Assembly: GCA_937891015.1 (NCBI GenBank)
Contig: CALAPY010000033.1
Span: 1 to 44,606 of the forward strand
Origin: UBA2108 sp002713215
Lineage (GTDB): Bacteria; Bacteroidota; Bacteroidia; Flavobacteriales_G; Salibacteraceae
Direction of reading: 5' to 3'
Length of the DNA stretch: 44,606 nucleotides
Below, piece by piece: positions 16,444 through 25,500 of this stretch. The notes beneath the pieces are model-generated. The model was not told the DNA's origin and made no database searches. It saw only the letters and a program-made list of their open reading frames with translations. Made by a program: the position numbers and the translations under genes. Numbering within the stretch: the first letter of the stretch is position 1; every line of letters starts with the position of its first letter.

Positions 16444-17226
16444 ATGAATGTTGATATGGTTGTAATAATCCTGTTTTTTCTGTTTGCGTGGTACGGTGGA
16501 CTTATGTTCCAATCCGGATTTCATCATCGATATGCGGCACACGCCCAATACACGCTTAGTCCGTTCAAAGAAAAGTTAATGTTTATCCTTTCCTGGCTAT
16601 TCATGGGCCCGAACTATCTGAGCCCTTACGGGTATGGTGTAATGCACAGACAACATCACGCTTACCCTGATACTCCTAAAGACCCGCATTCACCCAAGTA
16701 CGATAAAAACGTATTTAACATGATGTGGAAGACCAAAGTTTACTATTCGGCAATTGCCAATGACAAAATAGAAGTTGAGGAACGTTTTATCAAGGGTGTA
16801 CCCCGGTGGGACTTCTTTGACAAGTTTGGCAGAAGTTGGGTTTCGAGATTAATGTGGGCAACCATTTACATTTATATCTTTTATGTTTTTGTGCCTGAAG
16901 GAATGTGGTATTTATGGTTATTACTTCCGCTAATGCTTTTTATGGCCCCAATTCATGGAGCAATAATTAACTGGGGGGCCCATGTTTGGGGTTATACCAA
17001 TTTTAAAGTAAACGACACCTCCAAAAACCTAATGCCTTTCGATTTCTTAATGTGGGGTGAGAGTTATCATAACAATCATCACAAATTAGGCGGTAGCGCT
17101 AATTTTGGTGGGCAACGTTGGCACGAGATAGATCCATTGTATATAGTCATGTTGTTTTTTCATGCCATTGGCTTTATTCGTCTCAAAAAGGTGGAACCTT
17201 TATATAAAAGCAGCCCGAAGGGTTAA
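16444..17226 (+). CDS. Acyl-CoA (fatty-acid) desaturase
   Basis: 260 residues, ATG at 16444. An integral membrane di-iron desaturase with the three histidine boxes: HHRYAAH (27-33), HRQHH (68-72) and HNNHH (209-213), plus NWGAHVWG (176-183). Hydrophobic segments at about 5-22, 44-60, 136-150 and 154-172 fit the four-helix desaturase fold. It would introduce a double bond, probably delta-9, into saturated acyl chains and so adjust membrane fluidity. Its upstream gap carries a palindrome, a tandem repeat and a -7 box, so it is likely regulated, perhaps by temperature or by lipid state. Its stop is 4 bp from the stop of the convergent YihY gene, with no terminator between them. Confidence 0.9.
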   Translation: MNVDMVVIILFFLFAWYGGLMFQSGFHHRYAAHAQYTLSPFKEKLMFILSWLFMGPNYLSPYGYGVMHRQHHAYPDTPKDPHSPKYDKNVFNMMWKTKVYYSAIANDKIEVEERFIKGVPRWDFFDKFGRSWVSRLMWATIYIYIFYVFVPEGMWYLWLLLPLMLFMAPIHGAIINWGAHVWGYTNFKVNDTSKNLMPFDFLMWGESYHNNHHKLGGSANFGGQRWHEIDPLYIVMLFFHAIGFIRLKKVEPLYKSSPKG

Positions 17227-17230
17227 GGAG

Positions 17231-18526
17231 CTATTCTCTAAGAAAAGCATTTCCCTTGCTGGTTTTAAGGTCATTTTTCAATAGCTGAAACCATTCTTCA
17301 ATCTCATCTTTTTCTTCTGAAGGAAGGTCGTCTTCTTTGCCCAGAAGACCCTCTATTACATAGAGGACGTTTAACTCTTTAGAGTCTCGAGCAGATTGGT
17401 AATACATCTCTGTTTCTCTTTCTACCTCAACAACCAGATTTACTTTCTCCAATTCGAAAAGAATGTCTTCAACTCTATCCGGGCCTATTCCGGTTTCTTC
17501 GGAAAGTTGCATAGATGTACGATAGGGCAAACTATCTGGCCCGTGACGTAGCAAGGCACGAAGAACCACGATGCTGAATTTCAATTTTTGAATGGGGGAT
17601 ATTTTTCTTTTCCTGAAGGTTAAGACCAACTCATCAATGTTTTGAATAACATAGGAAAGTTCTGCTCCAAGAAGTACAATGGTCCAACTGGTTTGCAACC
17701 AAATTAAGAACAAAGGCAATGCTGCAAAACTTCCATAAATACCATTGTATTTAGACACTCCAACCTGAAAAACAACATAAACCCAACTAACCCCCTGATA
17801 AACGCTTCCCGCTACAATTGCAGCAATCATGGCACTCTTGAACTTTACGTTCCGGTTAGGCATAATCATGTAAATGGCCAAAAACAGTAACCACACCAAA
17901 ATGTACGGACTTAGATTTAGGCTAAATTTTAAAACAGGGCCAATCACAGAAATAATTCCCATTTTGTGGGCTACCGCTTCCAGGTTTGAACTGACAAAAA
18001 CCATAGCACTACCCGAAAAAACCAGAAGAATGGGAGCTAATAATGTAATGGACAGGTAATCGGTAAATTTTCGCAGAATGGTTCTGGCCTGCTTTACATT
18101 CCAAATGTCATTAAAAGTGTCTTCGATTAAGGAAATTGTTTTGACTAGTGTGTACAACAATAAAATAATCCCGATTCCAGCCAGAACGCCACCTCTGGCA
18201 TTGTGTAAGGTATTCTCGGCAAACGTGAACATTTGCATAAACAACTCCTGATTTTGATCGGTCGACTCTAAAATCCTGGTTTTTAGTTTTTCTTCGAACC
18301 CAAATCCTTTTGCTATTCCAAACAACAAGGCCAAAACAGGAACCAATGACAAAACGGAGTAAAAGGTTAAAGCAGAAGCCCGTACCGCACATTTATCTTC
18401 GATATAATCCCTGCCCGTTAAGAAGGCAACCTGAACCATACGAATACCCAGCTTTGGCAATCCCTTTAATTTGTCCGCAAGATGCCAGACATCTTCTTTA
18501 AAAAAGTCTCTCAGCTTTTTAAGCAC
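17231..18526 (-). CDS. YihY/virulence factor BrkB-family membrane protein
   Basis: 431 residues, GTG at 18526. The YihY/BrkB core is clear: the RDYIEDKCAVRASALTFYSVLSLVPVLALLFG opening, ILLLYTLVKTISLIEDTFNDIW, PNRNVKFKSAMIAAIVAGSVYQ, and YNGIYGSFAALPLFLIWLQTSW with LLGAELSYVIQ. About six membrane helices are predicted in residues 45-300. A roughly 120-residue cytoplasmic tail resembles a winged-helix-like domain (LPYRTSMQLSEETGIGPDRVEDILFELEKVNLV). Despite the old RNase BN label, the family's function is unsettled. A -7 box lies 4 bp ahead of the GTG. It is divergent from the thioesterase gene and convergent with the desaturase. Confidence 0.87.
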   Translation of the reverse strand: MLKKLRDFFKEDVWHLADKLKGLPKLGIRMVQVAFLTGRDYIEDKCAVRASALTFYSVLSLVPVLALLFGIAKGFGFEEKLKTRILESTDQNQELFMQMFTFAENTLHNARGGVLAGIGIILLLYTLVKTISLIEDTFNDIWNVKQARTILRKFTDYLSITLLAPILLVFSGSAMVFVSSNLEAVAHKMGIISVIGPVLKFSLNLSPYILVWLLFLAIYMIMPNRNVKFKSAMIAAIVAGSVYQGVSWVYVVFQVGVSKYNGIYGSFAALPLFLIWLQTSWTIVLLGAELSYVIQNIDELVLTFRKRKISPIQKLKFSIVVLRALLRHGPDSLPYRTSMQLSEETGIGPDRVEDILFELEKVNLVVEVERETEMYYQSARDSKELNVLYVIEGLLGKEDDLPSEEKDEIEEWFQLLKNDLKTSKGNAFLRE

Positions 18527-18530
18527 AGCC

Positions 18531-18538
18531 CAAAACTA
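18531..18538 (-). promoter_or_regulatory. Putative -7 promoter element for the YihY gene
   Basis: Minus-strand TAGTTTTG matches TAnnTTTG exactly, with 4 bp between it and the GTG start at 18526. As for rel, this would give a leaderless or nearly leaderless message. Confidence 0.45.
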
Positions 18539-18622
18539 ATGATTTGATGAAATTGTGATTCTTTTGATTGAAAGTACACTATTCAATAATCAGGAGTAAT
18601 TTCGCATGGAATAAGCTCTAAC

Positions 18623-19027
18623 ATGGAAGATATAATTGCTGACTACAACAAAAACAACCTCTTTGGTATTTGGATGGAAATGGATTTTCAAATCGACTCC
18701 CCCGGTGAAATCACCTACAAAATGGAGGTTAAAAAACATCATCAGGCTGTAGAGAATGTTGCCCATGGTGGAATGATTGCCGGCATGATGGACGGAGTAA
18801 TTGGAGTTGCAGCATTAAGCAGTGTTGCCTCTGAGGGAAAAAGAGTTTCAACAGTAGAGTTTAAAATTAATTATCTCAACCCTGTTTTGGTCGGTGATAA
18901 ACTAACTGGTCGTGGGAAGGTATTGAGAAAAGGAAAAAGACTGGTTGTTTCAAGTGGAGAAATTTCGAACGAAAAAGGAATTGTGGCCACCGCTCTGGGG
19001 ACATTTATGGCTTATCCGGTAGATTAG
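18623..19027 (+). CDS. PaaI-family hotdog-fold thioesterase
   Basis: 134 residues, ATG at 18623. The hotdog-fold core is visible: NVAHGGMIAGMMDGVIGVAAL (the HGG-x-x-x-x-x-x-D active-site helix of PaaI-type enzymes), then VSTVEFKINYLNPVLVGDKLTGRGKVLRKGKRLVVSSGEI and a terminal strand ATALGTFMAYP. These proteins hydrolyse acyl-CoA or aryl-CoA esters; the substrate cannot be told. No signal peptide. A near-consensus -7 box (TAATTTCG, 18597-18604, one mismatch) precedes it. Its end overlaps the convergent gene at 19005-19733 by 23 bp. Confidence 0.87.
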   Translation: MEDIIADYNKNNLFGIWMEMDFQIDSPGEITYKMEVKKHHQAVENVAHGGMIAGMMDGVIGVAALSSVASEGKRVSTVEFKINYLNPVLVGDKLTGRGKVLRKGKRLVVSSGEISNEKGIVATALGTFMAYPVD

Positions 19028-19733
19028 AGTCGGGGTCGTAATTTTGGCTAAAATTTATTGGATGCCTGTTGTTGTATTTTATTGCGTACTCATAAATTGC
19101 TTTCGTCTTTTTCGTTTCCAATAAATAGCGCTCATACAAAAAAGAATCTCGTTCAATTATTTTTTCCAGGTTCTTTTTCGTGTTTCGATAAATGTCTTTC
19201 TTTTCAAAATCAATAATTTGATCCACCCTTTCGTTTCTGTATTGAGGTTCCATTCGGGTTACATCGGCTGACCAATAGAAAGGATCTTCGTAAACCACTT
19301 CATAGGTTAAATAAGAAATTGTACCCAGAACGTTGATCATTATTAAATTCTCGCGCCTTGCCCGATCCACATATCGATAAGGAATTCCATTCACACAAAT
19401 CCCCCAAATGCTTTTCTTTTCAATTATTTTACTCTTTCCTCCCTCAGAAACAATTAAATAGCGCTCTCTGATATCAAAATTGACCTTGATTTCCGGATTT
19501 GCATTAACCTCAGCCAATACTCCTCTTCTCCGAAGAGAATCTTTAAACCTCCAGTCATCAGCCGTTAACTCCAGCCAGAAATAGGCCGGTGAATTATTAA
19601 GTAACTCATCCTGGGTCATATAGACCCCATCGCTAAGCCATACCTTGGAGGTATCATCATCCCGTACCCATTGACCACGTACGGATAAAACGGTTATAAG
19701 AAATAGACCTAATATGAAAGGAATCCTGGACAT
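19005..19733 (-). CDS. Secreted protein of unknown function
   Basis: I do not recognise a family. The frame is open from GTG 19754, but ATG at 19733 is preferred because MSRIPFILGLFLITVLSVRG is a complete signal peptide; the protein then has 242 residues. The mature part starts QWVRDDDTSKVWLSDGVYMT, has no further membrane segment, and is rich in charged residues and Tyr. The C-terminal quarter (KKDIYRNTKKNLEKIIERDSFLYERYLLETKKTKAIYEYAIKYNNR) should be helical. ILGTISYLTYEVVYEDPF-like strands in the middle could form a beta domain. It lies 43 bp downstream of the E1 gene on the same strand and overlaps the thioesterase 3' end. A periplasmic or outer-membrane role is inferred from the signal peptide only. 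Confidence 0.7.
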   Translation of the reverse strand: MSRIPFILGLFLITVLSVRGQWVRDDDTSKVWLSDGVYMTQDELLNNSPAYFWLELTADDWRFKDSLRRRGVLAEVNANPEIKVNFDIRERYLIVSEGGKSKIIEKKSIWGICVNGIPYRYVDRARRENLIMINVLGTISYLTYEVVYEDPFYWSADVTRMEPQYRNERVDQIIDFEKKDIYRNTKKNLEKIIERDSFLYERYLLETKKTKAIYEYAIKYNNRHPINFSQNYDPDSNLPDKP

Positions 19734-19776
19734 ATAGTGCCTTAAAGTTACCACTAAATGTTCAACGTTGACTCAA

Positions 19777-21861
19777 CTAATAATTCAGCAATTCTTTCAT
19801 CTTCTCCCCAACCTTATCAGCATTGGGAATCATGGTAAATTCCAGTGTAGAATTTAAAGGTATCGCCGGCATATTTTCTGAACCTATGGCCATTACGGGA
19901 GCATCGAGAAACTCAAAGCACTTTCTTTGAATCTCACCAACAATACTCATCGCAAAGGAGTTTAGCAATGGCTCTTCTGTAACCACCAAGCATTTGTTGT
20001 TCCTTTTCACACTTTCAAGAACCAATTCTTCATCCATTGGATAAATGGTTCTAAGGTCAATTACTTCAACTTGTCCTTTCAGTTTCTTAGCGGCATTCTT
20101 GGCCCAGTACACTCCCATTCCGTAGGTAATTACCGAAATACTGGTACCCGCCTCTACATGAGAACTATCTACTTCCAAAGCAATTCGACCCTTTCCAAAC
20201 GGAATAACATAATCCTCGTCGGGTTCAATGGTTTTAGCTTCTTCCGTACCCTTTATTTTAGACCAATACAATCCCTTATGTTCTAACATAACCACCGGAT
20301 TTGGATCGTAATAAGCAGACTTCATTAGTCCCTTTAAATCTGCGCCTGTACTTGGGTAGGCTACTTTAATTCCACGAATACTGGCAAGAATTGATTCCAC
20401 AGAACTTGAATGGTAAGGTCCACCACTTCCATATGCCCCTATAGGAACACGGATGATTGAACTCACCGGCCACTTTCCATTCGACAGGTAATAAGAACGA
20501 CTAACCTCGGTAAACAACTGATTAAGGCCCGGCCAAATGTAATCGGCAAATTGAACTTCAACAATAGGTTTCAACCCAACTGCTGACATGCCAACTGTGC
20601 TCCCAATAATAAACGCTTCCTGAATGGGTGTATTAAAGACACGCTCACCTCCAAATTTCTGAGCCAAAGTAGCTGCCTCGCGAAATACACCTCCAATTCT
20701 GGCACCTACATCCTGTCCATATAACAGACACGTTTTGTCCTTAGCCATTATTTCCTGTATGGCAAACAAGGCAGAGTCTACCATTACGGTAGCTTCCTTT
20801 CCTTTTGGCTCTCGTTGCCCTTTTTCTTCGGTTATTGGGGTTGGTGCAAAATCGAAATTAAACAGGTCTTCCGGTTTAGGGTCCTCAGCAGCTTGTGCCC
20901 TTTCATAATCGGCATCAACCAGTGCACGAGTCTCAGTCTGCACCTTTTTTAGCTCTGTCTCTGTAAACCCGGCTTCCAACATTTGTTTCCAAAATACTGG
21001 AAATGGATCACGAGACTGATGCTCTTCAAGATCGTCGCGGTACCATTCTCTACGAACACCTGAGGTGTGGTGACCTAACAGGGGAACCCTTGCATGAAGA
21101 AGAAAAGGTCTTCTCTCCTTTCGCATGGTTTCAATTATTTCCTTTAGCGTTAAGTAGGAAGTTAAAAAATCAGTTCCATCGATTGACCGAACTTCAATAC
21201 CATGAAAACCTGCCGCAAATTCCGCCGCATTCTGTGCCCTGATTTCATCAGCGCTGGCCGAAATATCCCATTCATTGTCCTGGACAAAATAGAGGATTGG
21301 AAATTGTCCAAGTGCAGCCATTTGCAGCGCTTCGGAATATTCTCCTTCTGTTGTAGCAGCGTCTCCAATTGAACAAACTGCAATGGGTGCATTGGTTTCA
21401 TCAACCGTACTCAATCCCAGCTTTTCTTTGTATTGCATACCCATTGCAACACCAGTTATCGGTATGGCCTGCATACCGGTTGCAGATGTTTGCGTTGGAA
21501 TTTTAGGCATATCATCCCTATTCAAACTAGGATGGCTGTAGTACAACCTTCCCCCGGAAAATGGGTCTTCTCGTTTTGCAAACAATTGAAGCATTAGCTC
21601 ATAGGGCTCCATTCCAATCCCCAGTAATATGGAATCGTCTCTATAATAAGGAGCTACAAAATCTTCAGGGATTAGTTGCAACGACATTGCCAATTGAATA
21701 ACCTCATGGCCACGAGAAGAAGCATGTACGTATTTTGTAGTTACACTGGCATTTTCTTCATACTTATCACTCATGGCTCTCGCAGTACACATTAGGCGAA
21801 AAGCCTTTTGCATTACTTCTTTGTCAACCAATGTTTGTTTTTTTGCCACTTCAACCTCCAT
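19777..21861 (-). CDS. 2-oxoacid dehydrogenase E1, fused alpha and beta subunits
   Basis: 694 residues, ATG at 21861. The first half (about 15-340) is an E1-alpha domain with SSRGHEVIQLAM, PYYRDDSILLGIG and the thiamine-diphosphate motif running from GDAATTEGEYSEA (166-178) to YFVQDN (191-196). The second half (about 360-694) is an E1-beta domain with LLYGQDVGARIGGVFREAATL, FNTPIQEAFIIGSTVGMSAVG, PYHSSSVESILASI and the C-terminal DLRTIYPMDEELVLESVK. The fused arrangement is typical of Bacteroidota branched-chain or 2-oxoacid dehydrogenases, which decarboxylate the oxoacid and acylate the E2 lipoyl group. E2 and E3 are not in the window. Only 1 bp separates it from the upstream DUF349 gene, so they share a transcript. 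Confidence 0.93.
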   Translation of the reverse strand: MEVEVAKKQTLVDKEVMQKAFRLMCTARAMSDKYEENASVTTKYVHASSRGHEVIQLAMSLQLIPEDFVAPYYRDDSILLGIGMEPYELMLQLFAKREDPFSGGRLYYSHPSLNRDDMPKIPTQTSATGMQAIPITGVAMGMQYKEKLGLSTVDETNAPIAVCSIGDAATTEGEYSEALQMAALGQFPILYFVQDNEWDISASADEIRAQNAAEFAAGFHGIEVRSIDGTDFLTSYLTLKEIIETMRKERRPFLLHARVPLLGHHTSGVRREWYRDDLEEHQSRDPFPVFWKQMLEAGFTETELKKVQTETRALVDADYERAQAAEDPKPEDLFNFDFAPTPITEEKGQREPKGKEATVMVDSALFAIQEIMAKDKTCLLYGQDVGARIGGVFREAATLAQKFGGERVFNTPIQEAFIIGSTVGMSAVGLKPIVEVQFADYIWPGLNQLFTEVSRSYYLSNGKWPVSSIIRVPIGAYGSGGPYHSSSVESILASIRGIKVAYPSTGADLKGLMKSAYYDPNPVVMLEHKGLYWSKIKGTEEAKTIEPDEDYVIPFGKGRIALEVDSSHVEAGTSISVITYGMGVYWAKNAAKKLKGQVEVIDLRTIYPMDEELVLESVKRNNKCLVVTEEPLLNSFAMSIVGEIQRKCFEFLDAPVMAIGSENMPAIPLNSTLEFTMIPNADKVGEKMKELLNY

Positions 21862-21862
21862 G

Positions 21863-23668
21863 TTATTCTTCTCCTTCTTCTGTTACTTTTTTCTGCGTGT
21901 CGCCCGAAGCTTCAGCAGAGGCACAAGCCTCTTGCTTTTTGATTCGGTTCATCTCTACATTCAAAAACTTGGTTTTCAAATCAAGTTCTTCCATAATTTT
22001 AATGGTTCCTTCAATTTTAGCCTTCGCATCTTTCAATAATGGATTATCTCCTTTGGAGCTTGAGAAAAATGCGAGGTTTGTTTCCATCTGCACTTTTTGG
22101 TCGTTCATTTTGGTTTTGCGATCTCTAATCTTCCGCTTTTCCAACTCCAACGCTTTTAAAGGGTCTTTCTGTGCCAACAATTGTTTGATCTTTCCTTTGA
22201 AAGAAAATTCAATTTGCTTGGCTTCATCCATATTGAGTTGGCCGTACGCTACATTCAATGCATCCGCAAATTCCCGACTAATCTTCTCCTTAGCCTCATT
22301 GGGTACAAAACCCGCTTTAGACCATTCCTGACTGAATGCCTCAAGAGAAGCAAGGTCCTTGCTTTCATCTCCACTGGCCTTCCACTTCCTGACTTTTTGA
22401 ATAGTGGCCTTTTTAGCCTTTAAATTATCTTTTTGCCGTTGATCTTTTCCCTTGAAAAACTGATCCTTTGATTTAAAAAAGCCATCGCAAATTGCCCTGA
22501 ATTTTTTCCAAAGTTTTTGCTCATCATGCCTGGATGCAGCCCCAATATTCTTCCATTTTTTTTGAAGGTTTACCACCAATTGGGTTCTCCCCTTCCAGTC
22601 TAAGGACTCATCATTTAAATCTACATCGGTAATTTCTTTTAACTTTTCAATGAGCTTTTCCTTTGCTTCTTTAAAATCTTTTTGTTCGCTTTTTATCGAT
22701 TTAAAAAAGGCACTTTTCTTTTCAAAAAATTCGTTTCCAATTTCTTTGAACTCCTTCCAAACCGCATCATTATGTTTTTTCGGAGCAAATCCAACTGACT
22801 TCCATTCATTCTGAATGGCCTTTACCTTATCGGTTGCTTTGTTCCAATCGCTAACTGATTTGTACTCTTTTTCGAGGTAGGTTTTCACCTTTTCTATCAG
22901 AGCAATTTTACTTTTTAAATTATTCTTTTGTCGCTCTTTGATGTCTTGGTAATGTCCCCTAACCTTTCCACTTAGTTGGTGAGACAAATCATAAAACTTA
23001 TCCCGAATCTCCTCCCAGTTTTCTTTAAAGGTGGGGCCTATCTCATCCCATTCATCATGGATGGCTTTATGTAATTTTTCAATTTCCTTAATGTTGGTTT
23101 CTTCGGTCAGCTTAGTCATTCGATCTATAAGGCCCTGCTTTAACCCAAGGTTTCTCTTTAAATCATTGGCCTTTAATTCTTTGTAAATATTGATGTGGTA
23201 GTAAAACTCTTCAATTTTTTTTCGGTATTCATGCTGAAGCTCACGAAATTTATTCGATGGAACATTGCCAATGGCTTTCCAACGATCCTGAATAGAATTG
23301 AAGGAATTAAAAGCTTTTGCAATTACATCTTCGTTTTCAATTACTTCCTGAAGTTCATTTAGTAACCCAAGTTTCTTTTCGTGGTTTTTATCCTCCGCTT
23401 TGATTTTATCTTCCCGGATTGCTTTTACTATGCCCAGATACCGAAGTCGATATTCCTCGAATGAGCGATCGAACTCATCGATTGGCATCTCAAAGAACTC
23501 AGGTTTATCACCATCTGCGACAAAGGCAGCCAGTTTTTTCTTTCTATCCTCTTCAACGAATAATTTAAACTCGTCAATGGTTTTGTCAATTTCAGGTTTT
23601 GCGCTTTCGAAATCATCTTTCTTCAAGAGATCTTTCAAACGTGATACTAACTTTTCTTTTACTTCCAT
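21863..23668 (-). CDS. DUF349-repeat protein
   Basis: 601 residues, ATG at 23668, very Lys/Glu-rich and predicted almost wholly helical. DUF349 units recur about every 70-75 residues, each with W..IG or W.SVG and a following W.EF/KKF pattern: DRWKAIGNVPSNKFRELQHEY, EWDEIGPTFKENWEEIRDKFY, EWKSVGFAPKKHNDAVWKEF, KWKNIGAASRHDEQKLWKKF and EWSKAGFVPNEAKEKISREF. No signal peptide or membrane segment. The family's role is not established, though homologues are widespread in Bacteroidota. It begins the transcript that continues after 1 bp into the E1 gene, so a link to 2-oxoacid metabolism is possible but unproven. Confidence 0.88.
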   Translation of the reverse strand: MEVKEKLVSRLKDLLKKDDFESAKPEIDKTIDEFKLFVEEDRKKKLAAFVADGDKPEFFEMPIDEFDRSFEEYRLRYLGIVKAIREDKIKAEDKNHEKKLGLLNELQEVIENEDVIAKAFNSFNSIQDRWKAIGNVPSNKFRELQHEYRKKIEEFYYHINIYKELKANDLKRNLGLKQGLIDRMTKLTEETNIKEIEKLHKAIHDEWDEIGPTFKENWEEIRDKFYDLSHQLSGKVRGHYQDIKERQKNNLKSKIALIEKVKTYLEKEYKSVSDWNKATDKVKAIQNEWKSVGFAPKKHNDAVWKEFKEIGNEFFEKKSAFFKSIKSEQKDFKEAKEKLIEKLKEITDVDLNDESLDWKGRTQLVVNLQKKWKNIGAASRHDEQKLWKKFRAICDGFFKSKDQFFKGKDQRQKDNLKAKKATIQKVRKWKASGDESKDLASLEAFSQEWSKAGFVPNEAKEKISREFADALNVAYGQLNMDEAKQIEFSFKGKIKQLLAQKDPLKALELEKRKIRDRKTKMNDQKVQMETNLAFFSSSKGDNPLLKDAKAKIEGTIKIMEELDLKTKFLNVEMNRIKKQEACASAEASGDTQKKVTEEGEE

Positions 23669-23719
23669 TATCTGATTACGTGATCTAACCTACCAAAATT
23701 GATCGGGTTAAACGGTCCG

Positions 23720-23727
23720 CAAATGTA
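23720..23727 (-). promoter_or_regulatory. Putative -7 promoter element for the DUF349-E1 operon
   Basis: Minus-strand TACATTTG matches TAnnTTTG exactly, 51 bp before the DUF349 ATG at 23668. Confidence 0.45.
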
Positions 23728-23815
23728 AGCTATCAGCGCTTTAAAATAAAGATTTATCTACCGTGACAACAGTGGCACCATTAGTCGCTAATATTAACTG
23801 AAGGTTAATTTTTTG

Positions 23816-23823
23816 TATCTTTG
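23816..23823 (+). promoter_or_regulatory. Putative -7 promoter element for the MORN/YwqK-like gene
   Basis: TATCTTTG matches TAnnTTTG exactly and lies 19 bp before TTG 23843. Its position argues against the longer start at TTG 23813, which would place the box inside the coding region. Confidence 0.5.
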
Positions 23824-23842
23824 TCTTAACATTAAGTTAACA

Positions 23843-24229
23843 TTGAAGCTCTTAAGTAACATACTGACTATTTCCGCAATCGTAATTTGCACTCACGCTA
23901 TTGCAGGTGGTAATGTTGAAACCAAGACCTTAACCGATGGAACCACAATAGATAGAATAAGCAGTCAGTTGTACAAGGTCACTTCTTACTATAAAAACGG
24001 ACAGGTCAAGGAAATTGGCCATTATAAGAATGGTGAACGACATGGTTCTTTCACCAGATATTCAGAATCCGGCCTTAAAGAAGCAAGTGCATTTTTCTAC
24101 TCAGACAAAAAGGATGGCTTATGGATTTTTTATGATCAACATGGAAACGTAAAACATTATGTGTTCTTTCATAAGAATGATATTATTCGCTTAGAAAATG
24201 AAGGGATGGTAACCAATTCCGAGTTTTAA
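23843..24229 (+). CDS. Small secreted MORN/YwqK-like repeat protein
   Basis: The frame is open from TTG 23813, but TTG 23843 is preferred: it gives MKLLSNILTISAIVICTHAIA, a clean signal peptide, and keeps the promoter box upstream. The protein is then 128 residues. The mature part has MORN-variant units of the YwqK type: SYYKNGQVKEIGHYKNGERHG, SFTRYSESGLKEASAFFYSD, KKDGLWIFYDQHGNVKHY. Such units form short beta-hairpins; in Bacteroidota they occur in many small exported proteins of unknown role. It stands alone between the DUF349 promoter and the convergent NamZ gene (3-bp gap at the stops). The function is unknown. Confidence 0.75.
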   Translation: MKLLSNILTISAIVICTHAIAGGNVETKTLTDGTTIDRISSQLYKVTSYYKNGQVKEIGHYKNGERHGSFTRYSESGLKEASAFFYSDKKDGLWIFYDQHGNVKHYVFFHKNDIIRLENEGMVTNSEF

Positions 24230-24232
24230 TCT

Positions 24233-25438
24233 TTACTCAAAGTCTTCGTACAACAAATACTTCTTCCGGATGGGCTTAAACTCATTCAATTGATTCTGCC
24301 AGCTTTCTCTAATTTCACTTTCCGATTTACCTTCTTTAATCTGTTTCATTAATAAATCAGTACCGGCCAATTTATTTAGAAAGTTATTCTCTAGAAAAAA
24401 AGGAGTTTTAGCATTTTTAAGCTGATTATACGTTTCAATAATCCAGGTGAGGTTTATCTTTTTCTCAAATGGAGCCGAATCATTACCATACTGTCTAAGG
24501 TCATATCCTTTACAACTCTTGCCTTGCAACTTTGGATAACGTGCCCCTTCGTTGGGTTCAGGAGTAAACTCAAATTCCATTCCTTTTAAATCAGGGTGCC
24601 CAACAACCTGAAATGGGAAATCTGTCCCCCTTCCCACGCTTACTACTGTTCCTTCAAAAAAACCAAGTGAGGGGTATAGAAATATTGACTCCATGTTAGG
24701 GAGGTTTGGAGAGGGTTTAATTGGCAATTTGTAATAATCGTAATGGTCGTAATTAAGGCACGGAATGACGGTAAGATCACATTTCAAACCTTCGCCTAAC
24801 CAACCCTCACCGTTTACCATTTGAGCGTATTCACCTATGGTCATTCCATGGACCAGTGGAACCTCATGCATTCCAATAAAAGATTGAAACTTTAGGTCCA
24901 ACACAGGACCATCGACATAAAAACCATTCGGATTAGGTCGATCAAGAACAATCATCTTTTTATCCATTTCAGCGCAGGATTGCATTACATAGTGCATGGT
25001 AGATATGTAGGTATAAAATCGAACGCCTACATCCTGAATATCGAAAACAACCACATCAACATCGGCCAAATGATCGTAACTGGGCTTTTTATTCTTGCCG
25101 TAGAGTGATGTAATTTTTAAACCGGTTTTCTGATCTCTGCTATCCTTTATGCTTGCACCGGCATCAGCTTTTCCTCTAAATCCATGTTCGGGAGCAAATA
25201 CTTTTACTACATTAACATCATTTGCCAAAAGAAAATCGACCAAATGTTCCTCACCAACCATACTTGTTTGGTTAGCAACTACGGCAACCCTGTTTTCTTC
25301 TAAAAAGTACTGATATTCATCAATTTGCTCGGCACCGGACTTGATTGTTTTTTCCGTTTTGAAGTACAATGGCTTTTGCGCAAACAGGATGTTTATTTGA
25401 CACAAGCAAACACAAATAGCAAGTAATTGATACCTCAT
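24233..25438 (-). CDS. namZ: Exo-beta-N-acetylmuramidase NamZ (DUF1343)
   Basis: 401 residues, ATG at 25438, signal peptide MRYQLLAICVCLCQINILFAQ. DUF1343 landmarks are VAVVANQTSMVG, VNVVKVFAPEHGFRGKADAG, ITSLYGKNKKPS, VDVVVFDIQDVGVRFYTYIST, IVLDRPNPNGFYVDGPVLD and FEGTVVSVGRGTDFPFQVVGHP. Founding members of this family (GH171) release terminal N-acetylmuramic acid from peptidoglycan fragments, so the protein probably acts in the periplasm in wall recycling. The length is typical. On the minus strand CAAATTTTA at 25452-25460 gives a near-consensus -7 (TAAAATTTG, one extra A) with a TTG about 20 bp upstream. It is divergent from the FtsX-like permease gene. Confidence 0.9.
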   Translation of the reverse strand: MRYQLLAICVCLCQINILFAQKPLYFKTEKTIKSGAEQIDEYQYFLEENRVAVVANQTSMVGEEHLVDFLLANDVNVVKVFAPEHGFRGKADAGASIKDSRDQKTGLKITSLYGKNKKPSYDHLADVDVVVFDIQDVGVRFYTYISTMHYVMQSCAEMDKKMIVLDRPNPNGFYVDGPVLDLKFQSFIGMHEVPLVHGMTIGEYAQMVNGEGWLGEGLKCDLTVIPCLNYDHYDYYKLPIKPSPNLPNMESIFLYPSLGFFEGTVVSVGRGTDFPFQVVGHPDLKGMEFEFTPEPNEGARYPKLQGKSCKGYDLRQYGNDSAPFEKKINLTWIIETYNQLKNAKTPFFLENNFLNKLAGTDLLMKQIKEGKSESEIRESWQNQLNEFKPIRKKYLLYEDFE

Positions 25439-25500
25439 ATGGTGTAAAAATCAAATTTTAGACCTTTTTACTTTCTTTTGCAACCAAAGTCCTCTGTTTC

